From the NCBI GenBank assembly GCA_964023275.1, contig OZ029913.1, forward strand, positions 42,532,757 to 42,596,756: a stretch of DNA of 64,000 bases. The letters are read 5' to 3'. Under the pieces are notes generated by a model. It ran no database searches and had not been told where the DNA came from. It saw nothing but the letters and a program-made list of their open reading frames with translations. A program made the position numbers and the translations under genes. Shown piece after piece: positions 33,930 through 45,825 of this stretch (position 1 is the first letter of the stretch; each line of letters begins with the position of its first letter). Origin of the DNA: Norana najaformis. Taxonomy: Eukaryota > Annelida > Clitellata > Crassiclitellata > Hormogastridae.

Positions 33930-34784
33930 TGGCATGTTAACAACTGAATTACTTATTTGATTAGTCGTTGCGGATATCCTTAACTGACTGCCGCTAAGTA
34001 CATAAATTTATTTGTAAATGAGCAATGTTGGCAGAATATTTATGTTCTTGCAGGTTGAGGACTGTGCCTGAGGCTTACAGTTTTTCTAGTGACGTCGTGT
34101 ATCTGCTTGTATTGGTGAGTGTAACTTTTGATGATTGAAGGGAACCACAATTAGGTTTGCAAATGTTTTTGTTGTCTATATTATGTCTTAGCATCTAGAA
34201 CAGAAAATGAAAAATTCTGGTCAATAGATGGAAACTAAAAATAATTTATAGATCTATATTTCGATGGTCTTTGTTAATGGTAATATAATTACCGGTAAGC
34301 TGTTTTGTGATATGTCTTACAGGAACCTTGGTCGGTTATCCTAATCTACCCTAGTTCATTTCCACCATGAGCAGGATGTTGAACAGAAAATTGGGATAAA
34401 TTGTGAAGGAAGGCTAAAGAAACAAAAGGAAAAGCAAGGTTTGGTAGAAAAGATTATCAGTTGCTTAATTTTAGACCATTTTTAAGCAGCATAATCTAAC
34501 AGATCGTTTTTTGCCTGCCATTTGCTATGGTTGTAAATGTCTTGATAATGAACTGTCAGTTTCCAGTGGGATGACTTGATACAAATTTTAGACTCAACTA
34601 TGAATGGATGGCGTTTCAACTTTGTGTGTCTCGGTTCTGGGTTCTTTACGAGAAACTGTTTGATATTTGTTGAAATTTGTTTTTATTTGTTGGTGACTAT
34701 TTTGAATTACATTTTCGTGGTGTGTTGGAGATTATTTTGTAATTGTTCTGTTTGTTTCTTGTTGTCAAAACTTTTAAAAATAGT
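33930..34784 (+). repeat. Family E repeat, copy 3, first part
   Basis: It matches the reverse complement of about 11,930-13,150, from GTTAACAA.TG.ATTACTTATTTG through GAGAAACTGTTTGATAT to TTTCTTGTTGTCAAAA. It is interrupted at 34,785 by a LINE tail, after which the match continues at 35,150. Confidence 0.65.
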
Positions 34785-35149
34785 TTCGTAATCGTAATTC
34801 CCAGATTTCTACAGCGCCCAACGAAAGCTGCGCCGCGGGGACCAGCTTATTCACAGACGCTCAGTCAAAACAAAATCGATAGGCAGAAAGGTTCGGTTCC
34901 AGGTCAAGATCCAAAAGTCAAGCCGAGAGACAGCGTGGCAGCTATGGGGGTGGTGTTTTGGGTTGGAGAGGAGAGAGAGACAAGAGGAAGAAGAGTTGTC
35001 AGGAAAGGATCTGTGAAAGAGGAATGTTTTGAGTTTTGAGTGAAAGGCCAAAGCAGAAATTGCAAGTGGTGGAGCATCGATGAGTTTGTGTGATTGGTCA
35101 GAAAATTGTCGCAGTTCTGAGGGGGAGTTTATTAGTTTAAGCACTTCTC
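34785..35149 (-). mobile_element. L2-like LINE 3' end inserted in family E repeat
   Basis: The tip on the plus strand is TCGTAATCGTAATTCCC. The minus strand reads F-H-S-K-L-K-T-F-L-F, then the 3' UTR with TCGATTTTGTTTTGACTGAG. It is homologous to the pieces at 26,907-27,138 and 37,200-37,465. Removal joins the two halves of the family E repeat. Confidence 0.7.
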
Positions 35150-35440
35150 TCTCATTTCAAAACAAATTCAGTATGGTCAATTAAAACTGACACAAATGTG
35201 TATTGGCATTGCAGCTAGTATCATCTAGCCATGATTAGCTGCTCTTGAAAGTGCAATATAGTTTTATGCTTCAACTAATTTTCTCCCATTGAGTTTTGTC
35301 TGCGCACATGCAAATCTTTCTGACCTAGTATATAATGTCAGCAGCAACTCAATACAGCATGGAAAATCTTGTGCTTATTACAAAGCAGCCTGCTTTTCGG
35401 AATTATGATGTTTCCAGTGTAACTTGAAATTCAAGGTACG
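35150..35440 (+). repeat. Family E repeat, copy 3, second part
   Basis: It resumes the match to the reverse complement of 11,630-11,920, including AAATTCAGTATG, GTATATAATGTCAGCA and AATTATGATG. The signal-peptide ORF of the 11.5-kb copy is not preserved here. Confidence 0.6.
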
Positions 35441-35599
35441 AGATAATCTAGAACGAATGTAAAGATTATGCAAAGGACACAAAATTCATCAGTCCATGAA
35501 CCTTTAAAGGGGGTTGCAGTGTGTGGTTGTAGATCTATAGGCCTACAGTGATCACTTATCTCGAGACCGCGGACTTGGTTTCGATACAGTTCTAACACC

Positions 35600-36100
35600 A
35601 TAAAACGCTGCTTTGGTTTTGGTCTAGAATGTGAGTTTTGGTCTTGAATTTAGCTTTGACAGAGTTGAGAAAAAGAAGATTAGAGGACATTCATTTTTAG
35701 ATATGATTGACAAAATCAAGCAACTGAATGTTTGATGCGACTGAGAAACTTGGATAGAATGATATGAAGAGTTGAGTTTCATCAGCAAAAAGATGGTGGT
35801 CTACTGGCGAGGATTCCACGAGACGGCTCAGCGGGGTATTGTACAAACTGAAGAGAAATGGCCCTAGAACGGAACCTCGAGGACACCACAAGAGAGAATG
35901 GTTCCGAACAGTGAATTGCAGCTTTTACCGAAAAAGAGAGGAAAGACAAGTAAGACTGGAACCAAAGATGGGCTGGATCAGAGAAACCAAACCAGGACGA
36001 TAGTTATTGAAGAAGTAAGTCATGATCGATGGTTTCAAAACATAAGACCGATGGAAAAAAATTGCTGGTTACAAATGGCAGACACTTGTTTATTGTTTAT
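35600..36100 (-). pseudogene. L2-like RT fragment
   Basis: The minus strand gives the P-R-G-S-V-L-G-P-F-L-F-S-L-Y block (about 35,880) and the catalytic loop as F-A-D-E-T-Q-L-F, where the second Asp is replaced by Glu. Sequence upstream to about 36,100 has remnants of motif A (D-H-D-L). It is truncated and inactive. Confidence 0.6.
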
Positions 36101-36279
36101 CGAGACAATTTATGATTTAGATTGATATGGATTGAGAAACGAGTTTGAAAAAGGGATTCATTCAGCCGGGCAGAGATAGTGTGAGTTCATTTAGCTTAGA
36201 TACTATTGAAAGATTTGAGGTTTTCTTTGTCGATTTTCCACTCTATTTATGCAGGCCTAGCTCTTTCCCGCATTAACCA

Positions 36280-36610
36280 ACTGAAGTCTAAATTAAATAC
36301 TGCGGTTCGGCCGATTGGAGGTACAGCCCTACTTAAGGTATGGCATATAAGGAGCTTCTTTCGGCAGAAACGGCACTGGTCACCAATGCAAAAGCTCATT
36401 TAGTTCAAGGCCTTAATGTTTGTACGAAATCGTCTTGAAGGTTGTGCTCCGTCGTAACTAAGAGAGCTATATGTCTCGGTCTTATCCATCCCTGGCTGCA
36501 GATCCCTTCGTTATGATGCGCAAGGTGACCAGTCTGACCTTCCACGTTCCAAAAGAAGATTCGCTGAAATAGGTCCAACCTTTTGGAATAAGATGAATAG
36601 CAACCTATAA
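36280..36610 (+). pseudogene. RT C-terminal fragment
   Basis: The plus strand reads L-K-x-L-M-F-V-R-N-R-L-E-G-C-A-P-S, then L-R-E-L-Y-V and G-P-T-F-W-N-K-M, the C-terminal tail of CR1/L2 ORF2. Stops are present. Confidence 0.5.
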
Positions 36611-36619
36611 TGTGAGCGT

Positions 36620-37000
36620 GGTTTTTCGGAGATCTTGTTGATATCCTGTTGTTGAGGATTGGCGGTTTGCCAAAACCATCGGAATCAAGGGGCGGTCCCA
36701 AGCGGACTGTTTGTGAGTCATGGTTGCCTTTGGGTGTGCTGTGCCTGATAACGAAGACCAGGCAGTTAGGGCAGATGCCAGAGCGCAGAAAGACAGCATA
36801 TTAATTAAACATAAGCAGCATGGAAGCCTATACCAGCGTTGTGCCTGTTGCTGGAGCCTAACAGGCGGGAAGTGCTAGCAAGTATACGCGATCAATATTG
36901 GGAGAGAGGCTTGCTCCGAACTGCAGTTATCGCGTAGCGAATACCAAGCTGAGGATGTAGCTCAGGCCGCTGCGCAGAGATCATATATATTGGATGAAAC
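36620..37000. other. No gene recognised
   Basis: Short open frames only. Confidence 0.35.
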
Positions 37001-37465
37001 TTGTTTATCAAAACATGTAAGGCCCTAACACTTCTCCGCCCTCCCATCACCTCATCCTTAAAATTTGTTAATCGCTCCGTAGCCATAGCTGCCCCACCAC
37101 TCTGGAATAAACTCCCCCAGAACTGCGACAGTTTTCTGATCCATTATACAAACTCATCGATGCTCCACCGCTTACAATTTCTGCTTCGTCCTTTCACTCA
37201 GAACTGAAATGTTCATTCTTCTTTCACAGACCGTACCCTGACACCCCTTCTTCCTCTTATCTGTCTCTCCTCTCCAACCCCAAACACCATCTCCCGTAGC
37301 TGCCACGCTGTCTCTCGGTCTGACTTTTGGATCTTGACCTGGAACCAAACCCTTTTGCCTATCGATTTTGTTTTGACTGAGCGCCTGTGAATAAGCTGGT
37401 CCCCGCGGCGCGGCTTTCGTTGGGCGCTTTAAAAATATTGGAATTACGATTACGATTACGATGAT
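37001..37465 (+). mobile_element. L2-like LINE 3' end with ATTACG tail
   Basis: The first part codes for the C-terminal tail (P-L-W-N-K-L-P, then L-H-R-L-Q-F-L-L-R). The noncoding 3' end follows, with TATCGATTTTGTTTTGACTG, GGGCGCTTTAAAAATATTGG and three ATTACG units. It is the plus-strand relative of the insertions at 26,907 and 34,785. Confidence 0.7.
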
Positions 37466-37720
37466 CTCTCGGGACTTTGAAAAAGGCTCTGGTGAAATAA
37501 AATGTTGGGATTTGACTAAATCTTGTCAAGATTTGGCAGAAAGTGCTGAGTAGAGCGAGTCTAGGCGACAGCATTTAAGTGTTGTTTCACAAGTGATAGG
37601 CGCTGGAAATGATGGCAGGTTTCGCATCTGTCCCCAAATTTTAACGCTATAGAGCGCCCTAGCCTGTCTGTGTCTTATGTCCGAAGGGATCATATGTACA
37701 TCTGGCAAAAAATACAGTAA
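37466..37720. repeat. Dispersed segment shared with about 50,470-50,610
   Basis: Both places share TTTGGGACTT/CGGGACTTTG, then GAAATAAAATGT, GGGTTTTGCTAAATC-like sequence and further blocks. There is no protein I recognise. Confidence 0.45.
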
Positions 37721-37974
37721 TAATTTAGTCGGTAATAATAATAATTATTATTATTGTGACGTACCCGGGTGCTACTCCTTTAAGGCGAGTGCGGGATTCG
37801 ACTCTGGTGGTCTACCGAGGGGTTTTTCTAAGGAGGAAAAGAAGAAGTCGACACGTGCTGACGTAACAGAACTCTCTTTTATTTCTTCAACGAACTTGAC
37901 TAGGAACTGTGCTCGGGTTCGAGTCCAGGCTCAACAGATTGCTAATAATCTGAAAATATTCCACAGGACGGCTA

Positions 37975-40900
37975 TACGTTTGCAAACGACGAGTAATCCA
38001 ATGAAAATCGTCGACAGACACAGACGACGACGTAGACGACGACGATGTGTACTCCAATGCGAATTGCCGACAGACAGGCGACGCAGACGACGAGTAATCC
38101 AATGAGAATCGTTGACAGACAGACGACGACGTAGACGACGACGATGTGTACTCCAATGCGAATCGCTGACAGACAGTCGACGACGTAGACGACGATTTGT
38201 ACTCCAATGCGAATCGCCGACAGACACAGGCGACGCAGACGACGCAAACGACGAATAATCCAATGAGAATCCTCGACAGACAGACGACGACGTAGACGAC
38301 GACGATATGTACTCCAATGCGAATCGCCGACAGATACAGGCGACGCAGACGACGCAAACGACGAGTAATCCAATGAAAATCGTCGACAGACACAGACGAC
38401 GACGTAGACGACGACGATGTGTACTCCAATGCGAATCGCCGACAGACACAGGCGACGCAAACGATGAGTAATCCAATGAAAATCGTCGACAGACACAGAC
38501 GACGACGCAGACGACGACGATATGTACTCCAATGCGAATCGCCGACAGACACAGGCGACGCAGACGACGAGTAATCCAAAGAGAATCGTCGACAGACACA
38601 GACGACGACGTAGACGACGACGATGTGTACTCCCATGCGAATCGCCGACAGACACAGGCGATGCAGACGACGCAAACGACGAATAATCCAATGAGAATCG
38701 TCGACATACACAGACGACGACGTAGACGATGACGATGTGTACTCCAATGCGAATCGCCGACAGACACAGGCGACGCAGACGACGAGTAATCCAATGAGAA
38801 TCGTTGACAGACAGACGACGACGTAGACGACGACGATGTGTACTCCAATGCGAATCGCTGACAGTCGACGACGTAGAAGACGATTTGTACTCCAATGCGA
38901 ATCGCCGACAGACACAGGCGACGCAGACGACGCAAACGACGAGTAATCCAATGAGAATCGTCGACAGACACAGACGACGTAGACGATGACGATGTGTACT
39001 CCAATGCGAATTGCCGACAGACAGGCGACGCAGACGACGAGTAATCCAATGAGAATCGTTGACAGACAGACGACGACGTAGACGACGACGATGTGTACTC
39101 CAATGCGAATCGCTGACAGACAGTCGACGACGTAGACGACGACGATTTGTACTCCAATGCGAATCGCCGACAGACACAGGCGACGCAGACGACGCAAACG
39201 ACGAGTAATCCAATGAAAATCGTCGACAGACACAGACGACGACGTAGACGACGACGATATGTACTCCAATGCGAATCGCCGACAGACACAGACGACGCAG
39301 ACGACGAGTAATCCAAAGAGAATCGTCGACAGACACAGACGACGACGTAGACGACGACGATGTGTACTCCCATGCGAATCGCCGACAGATACAGGCGACG
39401 CAGACGACGCAAACGACGAGTAATCCAATGAAAATCGTCGACAGACACAGACGACGACGTAGACGACGACGATGTGTACTCCAATGCGAATCGCCGACAG
39501 ACACAGGCGACGCAAACGACGAGTAATCCAATGAAAATCGTCGACAGACACAGACGACGACGTAGACGACGACGATATGTACTCTAATGCGAATCGCCGA
39601 CAGACACAGGCGACGCAAACGACGAGTAATCCAATGAAAATCGTCGACAGACACAGACGACGACGTAGACGACGACGATATGTACTCCAATGCGAATCGC
39701 CGACAGACACAGGCGATGCAGACGACGCAAACGACGAGTAATCCAATGAGAATCGTCGACAGACACAGACGACGACGTAGACGACGACGATGTGTACTCC
39801 AATGCGAATCGCCGACAGACACAGGCGACGCAGACGACGCAGACGACGAGTAATCCAAAGAGAATCGTCGACAGACACAGACGACGACGTAGACGACGAC
39901 GATGTGTACTCCCATGCGAATCGCCGACAGACACAGGCGATGCAGACGACGCAAACGACGAGTAATCCAATGAGAATCTTCGACATACACAGACGACGAC
40001 GTAGACGACGACAGTGTACTCCAATGCGAATTGCCGACAGACAGGCGACGCAGACGACGAGTAATCCAATGAGAATCGTTGACAGACAGACGACGACGTA
40101 GACGACGACGATGTGTACTCCAATGCGAATCGCTGACAGACAGTCGACGACGTAGACGACGATTTGTACTCCAATGCGAATCGCCGACAGACACAGGCGA
40201 CGCAGACGACGCAAACGACGAGTAATCCAATGAGAATCGTCGACAGACAGACGACGACGTAGACGACGACGATGTGTACTCCAATGCGAATCGCTGACAG
40301 ACAGTCGACGACGTAGACGACGATTTGTACTCCAATGCGAATCGCCGACAGACACAGGCGACGCAGACGACGCAAACGACGAGTAATCCAATGAGAATCG
40401 TCGACAGACAGACGACGACGTAGACGACGACGATGTGTACTCCAATGCGAATCGCTGACAGACAGTCGACGACGTAGACGACGATTTGTACTCCAATGCG
40501 AATCGCCGACAGACACAGGCGACGCAGACGACGCAAACGACGAGTAATCCAATGAGAATCGTCGACAGACAGACGACGACGTAGACGACGACGATGTGTA
40601 CTCCAATGCGAATCGCCGACAGACACAGGCGACGCAGACGACGAGTAATCCAATGAGAATCGTTGACAGACAGACGACGACGTAGACGACGACGATGTGT
40701 ACTCCAATGCGAATCGCTGACAGTCGACGACGTAGAAGACGATTTGTACTCCAATGCGAATCGCCGACAGACACAGGCGACGCAGACGACGCAAACGACG
40801 AGTAATCCAATGAAGATCGTCGACAGACACAGACGACGACGTAGACGACGACGATGTGTACTCCAATGCGAATCGCCGACAGACACAGGCGACGCAAACG

Positions 40901-43130
40901 ACGAGTAATCCAATGAAAATCGTCGACAGACACAGACGACGACGTAGACGACGACGATATGTACTCCAATGCGAATCGCCGACAGACACAGGCGACGCAG
41001 ACGACGAGTAATCCAAAGAGAATCGTCGACAGACACAGACGACGACGTAGACGACGACGATGTGTACTCCAATGCGAATCGCCGACAGATACAGGCGACG
41101 CAGACGACGCAAACGACGAGTAATCCAATGAAAATCGTCGACAGACACAGACGACGACGTAGACGACGACGATGTGTACTCCAATGCGAATCGCCGACAG
41201 ACACAGGCGACGCAAACGACGAGTAATCCAATGAAAATCGTCGACAGACACAGACGACGACGTAGACGACGACGATATGTACTCCAATGCGAATCGCCGA
41301 CAGACACAGGCGACGCAGACGACGCAGACGACGAGTAATCCAAAGAGAATCGTCGACAGACACAGACGACGACGTAGACGACGACGATGTGTACTCCAAT
41401 GCGAATCGCCGACAGACACAGGCGACGCAGGCGACGCAAAAGACGAGTAATCCAATGAGAATCGTCGACAGACACAGACGACGACGTAGACGACGACGAC
41501 GATATGTACTCCAATGCGAATCGCCGACAGACACAGGCGACGCAGACGACGCAAACGACGAGTAATCCAATGAGAATCGTCGACAGACGCAGGCGACTCA
41601 GACGACGCAAACGACGAGTAATCCAATGAGAATCGTCGACAGACAGACGACGACGTAGACGACGACGATGTGTACTCCAATGCGAATCGCCGACAGACAC
41701 AGACGACGCAAACGACGAGTAATCCAATGAAAATCGTCGACAGACAGACGATGACGTAGACGACGACTATGTGTACTCCAATGCGAATCGCCGACAGATA
41801 CAGGCGACGCAGACGACGCAAACGACGAGTAATCCAATGAAAATCGTCGACAGACACAGACGACGACGTAGACGACGACGATGTGTACTCCCATGCGAAT
41901 CGCCGACAGACACAGGCGACGCAAACGACGAGTAATCCAATAAAAATCGTCGACAGACACAGACGACGACGTAGACGACGACGATGTGTACTCCAATGCG
42001 AATTGCCGACAGACACAGGCGACGCAGACGACGAGTAATCCAAAGAGAATCGTCGACAGACACAGACGACGACGTAGACGACGACGATGTGTACTCCCAT
42101 GCGAATCGCCGACAGACACAGGCGATGCAGACGACGCAAACGACGAGTAATCCAATGAGAATGGTCGACAGACACAGGCGACGCAGACGACGCAAACGAC
42201 GAGTAATCCAATGAGAATCGTCGACAGACACAGACGACGACGTAGACGACGACGACGATGTGTACTCCAATGCGAATCGCCGACAGACACAGGCGACGTA
42301 GACGACGAGTAATCCAAAGAGAATTGTCGACAGACACAGACGACGCAGACGACGCAAACGACGAGTAATCCAATGAGAATCGTCGACAGACACAGACGAC
42401 GACGTTGACGACGACGACGATGTGTACTCCCATGCGAATCGCCGACAGACACAGGTGATGCAGACGACGCAAACGACGAGTAATCCAATGAGAATCGTCG
42501 ACAGACACAGACGACGACGTAGACGACGACAGTGTGTACTCCCATGCGAATCGCCGACAGACACAGGCGATGCAGACGACGCAAACGACGAGTAATCCAA
42601 TGAGAATGGTCGACAGACACAGGCGACGCAGACGACGCAAACGACGAGTAATCCAATGAGAATCGTCGACAGACACAACGACGACGTAGACGACGACGAC
42701 GACGACGATGTGTACTCCAATGCGAATCGCCGACAGACACAGGCGACGTAGACGACGTGTAATCCAAAGAGAATTGTCGACAGACACAGACGACGACGTA
42801 GACGACGACGATGTGTACTCCCATGCGAATCGCCGACAGACACAGGTGATGCAGACGACGCAAACGACGAGTAATCCAATGAGAATCGTCGACAGACACA
42901 GACGACGACGTAGACGACGACAGTGTGTACCAGACGACGACGTACTCGTCGACAGACGCAGGCGACGCAGACGACGCAAACGACGAGTAATCCAATGAGA
43001 ATCGTCGACAGACACAGACGACGACGTAGACGACGACAGTGTGTACTCCAATGCGAATCGCCGACAGACACAGGCGACGCAGACTGCGCAAACGACGAGT
43101 AATCCAATGAGAATCGTCGACACTCCAACA
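37975..43130. repeat. GC-rich minisatellite, 112-bp unit built from two 56-bp halves
   Basis: About 46 tandem units of roughly 112 bp. Each unit has two related halves: one begins GTAATCCAATGA, the other GTACTCCAATGC, and both continue with CGACAGACACAG and runs of CGACGA. Variants differ by deletion of CA in GACACAG, changes in the number of CGA triplets and missing halves. Some blocks repeat at a larger scale. The unit contains no TAA, TAG or TGA in any frame of the minus strand, so frames of more than 1,200 codons are open in all three minus frames. These are composition artefacts unless shown otherwise. Confidence 0.95.
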
Positions 43131-43191
43131 GACGACATCCGTACGTGACAACGACCAACTGACGGCTGACTACTGCCGATAAGCGTCGCCC

Positions 43192-43201
43192 TTATATATA
43201 C
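43192..43201 (-). promoter_or_regulatory. TATA box reading into the minisatellite
   Basis: TATATATAAG on the minus strand, about 60-70 bp before the first satellite unit. In the Gypsy LTR a similar ATATATAAGAG sits at 51,928-51,938 in a comparable place. Predicted from sequence only. Confidence 0.45.
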
Positions 43202-43204
43202 ATG

Positions 43205-43335
43205 GCGCTGGAGCGTTGCTATGGTTTCAGTCCACTGGAGCGTTGCTATGGACTGGAGCATTGCTATGGACTGGAGCATTGCCATGGTTTCAGTCCACTG
43301 GAGCGTTGTTATGGACTTAGCCCACTTAGTCCAAG
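43205..43335. repeat. Short tandem units upstream of the TATA box
   Basis: About five copies of CTGGAGC(G/A)TTGCTATGGA, some with TTTCAGTCCA between. They lie where an LTR U3 enhancer would be. Confidence 0.75.
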
Positions 43336-43344
43336 TTCACCACA

Positions 43345-43545
43345 TTATATTAATATATATATATATATATAATATATAATATATTTATTAATATTTATTA
43401 TTATTTTAATAGTCAAAATAATAATTGTAAAAATAACAGTAATAGAACTACAAGTAGTCATAATAATTATAATAATGATGTTGATGTTAATTATGTTAAT
43501 ATCAGAGAATTATTTGTTACTGTTGTTGTTAAAAAAAAGACCAAT
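43345..43545. repeat. AT-rich tract with (AT)n
   Basis: AT dinucleotides and ATTATT stretches; no gene. Confidence 0.7.
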
Positions 43546-43549
43546 TTCT

Positions 43550-43830
43550 ACAGCGTCAGTGTATCTTACACAAGTTATCATCCGGTGACCAAAAATACTT
43601 AGCCGTAGTGAGGACTATAACCAGAAGGTCAGTCTACTGGGACAGAAAAGCAGCCTCGGTAGATAAGCCAGAAGAAAGAGCTCAGTCTTATACTGAAACT
43701 GAAATGACATAAGAGATTCAGCAGAACGAACAGATGAGAAGAGTTCCAAATTCCAGGTCCAGCCACCGTTCACCAAGAATAATTCTACTTTTAGGTTTGA
43801 CCAGAGAAAAAAGTTACATAACCTACTTAT
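43550..43830 (-). pseudogene. LINE C-terminal remnant (A-G-P-G-I-W-N-S)
   Basis: The minus strand reads T-V-A-G-P-G-I-W-N-S near 43,760, the conserved end of L2-type ORF2, then a drifted tail. It is a short fragment. Confidence 0.5.
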
Positions 43831-43849
43831 TATTTATTAGTATTTGGTG

Positions 43850-43925
43850 AGCGAGATATCTAGTAGTTAGCATGGTGCACTGTTAACCGTGTGGTCGGTA
43901 GGTTCAAACCCTGCCAAAGCAGAAA
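43850..43925 (+). mobile_element. tRNA-like SINE head
   Basis: A-box-like TAGTAGTTAGCATGG near 43,861 and B-box GGTTCAAACCC near 43,904, at tRNA-like spacing, then CCAAAGCAGAAAGACG. It resembles the heads at 15,520 and 45,925, but the body is different and merges into the LINE fragment. Confidence 0.5.
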
Positions 43926-43929
43926 GACG

Positions 43930-44460
43930 TTTAAAAGTAGCTAACAAAAGCACTGCACACACGACTAGCTAAATGATATGAGCAACGACGTTTCAAGACA
44001 GAAAAAGGCTGCATAAAGTCAACAGGACGTATATGTAATGGGAATCTGTTCCAAATAGAAGGTCCAACACAAGAGAAGGCAAGATAGGCTGGAGTTGAGC
44101 GGTGGAAGCGCGGCACCTGAATATCCCCGCGGGTAGGAGAGCGCAACGATCGCCGACCCGGGTGACTCGAGACGCCGAAAACAGAGCTTCCTGGTGTATG
44201 TTGGTGTAGTGCCAACAAGTGAGACATTTGATACGCACAGCAACAGGAAGCCAGTGTAATGTTTCTCGCATACATTGTGATATAAGTCAATATTTCGGCT
44301 TGTTGGTTACGTCTCAGGGGGCGCAGTTCAGGACGGACTGGAGCTGGTGCAGAAGGAACTTGGGCATACCTGCAAAAATTGAATTGCAGTACTTAATGTA
44401 GGTGAGTTAGTATGAACGAGGGAATAAGAAACATTGCAGCGCTGAATGAGAGATAGCATA
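43930..44460 (-). pseudogene. CR1/L2-like LINE C-terminal fragment
   Basis: On the minus strand: L-H-W-L-P-V-A-V-R-I-K-C-L near 44,250, then (one frame over) H-P-G-R-R-S-L-R-S near 44,160 and G-P-S-I-W-N-R-F-P near 44,060. One frameshift joins the halves. The part right of 44,290 matches 24,650-24,850. Confidence 0.6.
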
Positions 44461-44461
44461 G

Positions 44462-44640
44462 TATAATAATAAAAATAATAGTAATAATAATACTAATAAT
44501 AATAATAATAACACCATTAACAACAACAACAACAACAATAATAATAATAATAGTAATAATAATAATAGTAGTAGTAGTGGTGGTGGTAGTAGTGGGAGTG
44601 GGAGTAGTAGTAGTGGTGGTAGTAGTAGTAGCAGCAGTAG
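44462..44640 (+). repeat. AAT/AAC/AGT/GGT microsatellite
   Basis: Trinucleotide runs that change unit along the tract. Confidence 0.9.
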
Positions 44641-44769
44641 TTATCGAAAAAATTTCGTTCATCAAGAACAGTTATATTGTTTCGTATAACTAAAGAAAGG
44701 CAATTACTTGATCTGTTGGCCATGTTCATGAATATCGCTGTTATGCTGCATTGAACAAACATTTCGAAA

Positions 44770-45000
44770 GCGGTAAGTTATAATATTCATAATCGTAATC
44801 ATAAACTCGAAATTTATAAAGCGCTACTTAATAGTTAAACTCAGGGCACCAGCTTATTCACGAGCACTGCGTCAAGTCAGTGGGGTTGTCCAAAGATGCC
44901 ATGTGAAAAACGAAGTCCGGTTGCCAGAAACCAGAGAGAAAAGTGGGAAAGAAACTGTTAGTGTGGGTTGTGTTTAAGCTGGAAGAAATGGTAAGGTAGC
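44770..45000 (-). mobile_element. LINE 3' end, inverted copy of the 7.8-kb type
   Basis: The plus strand starts ATAATCGTAATCATAAA, then AAAGCGCTACTTAA, CACGAGCACTGCGTCAAGTCAG and GAAGTCCGGTTGCCAG. This is the reverse complement of the segment at 7,790-7,940, and a second relative lies at 23,640-23,880. Confidence 0.6.
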
Positions 45001-45793
45001 GGATAACATTCATAATTCGAATGACGTACAGTTCTGGTCTTTGCTGAAATTGTACATTAGTAATCCGTGAAGGTTCTAAGATTATCTGGGAAATCCACCA
45101 GCAACGTGAAGTTGGGTTTCATAACGCATACTATCGGGATTTGAAGTTTTGGCAGTGGATAAATAGGGTCTGAGGCGCAAAGATAGAGGAGTTAGGCAAA
45201 ACATCAGTCTGAATGTGTTAGGCCGAGTGCAACTCATTAAACCCCAACTGAATCCCTGCCGTAAAAAGACCAGTTGTACAGTTTGTTGATAATTTTTCGT
45301 GTCTGTATGAAGGCCCATTGGTTCGCTTTGTTTGGGTCATTGTCCACGGAATACCAAAAAATGACGCCAAATCAATTCTTCATCCTTTCTGTGTCGATAA
45401 ATGAGTAAATGTAAATGTAAATTACACGTTTTTCTATAGCGACCGTTTGATCTCGACTCTACTTATTTTTCAATGAATTAAGCGGGTGAGTAACTTACTA
45501 ACGCAACTTTAGAGATTAAAATTTTTTTTATTGGTCTACTGTGACCACGTTTAGGCCTAGGCTTCAGCCAAAAAATCTCAACCCTGGGCCCACGTTTCCA
45601 CACAAAGTCGTGTTAAAAGCGTGTTACCTTTATCTTTCGAATAACCGTATAACTTAGTGGCTTAGGCTTGGAAGAATCGACCATTTCTGACTCATGTATG
45701 AGAATATGAGGTGCTTTGTGCCCGTTGGTTGAGTGCCATTAAAGCATAGCCTGCTGTAACATAATTAACTAATTGGAAGTCTTCATCTTTGAA

Positions 45794-45825
<32 letters not shown>

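Larger units (their letters stand above)
37755..43344 (-). mobile_element. Giant LTR-like unit containing the minisatellite
   Basis: The unit runs from TGTGACGTACCC on the left to GTTCACCACA on the right and is flanked by TTAT at 37,751-37,754 and 43,345-43,348. On the minus strand it has a short repeat-rich upstream part (43,205-43,335), a TATA box (about 43,192-43,201), a body made of the minisatellite, and a 3' end with a TCGAATCCCG motif ending in CGTCACA. This is the plan of the Gypsy LTRs at 50,699 and 32,163 (repeats, TATA, ORF region, B-box-like motif, CGTAACA end). The left flank is ATT-rich, so the TTAT match is weak evidence. It is an inference; no retrotransposon internal region is attached. 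Confidence 0.4.

Noticed and set aside
37887-41727. Minus-strand ORFs of 1,227 to 1,251 codons as real proteins
   Set aside because: The satellite unit has no stop in any minus frame, all three frames are open, and there is no start context, domain or non-repetitive part that supports translation.
37975-43130. CRISPR-like array of repeats and spacers
   Set aside because: Units are contiguous and all parts repeat; there are no unique spacers. The genome is eukaryotic.
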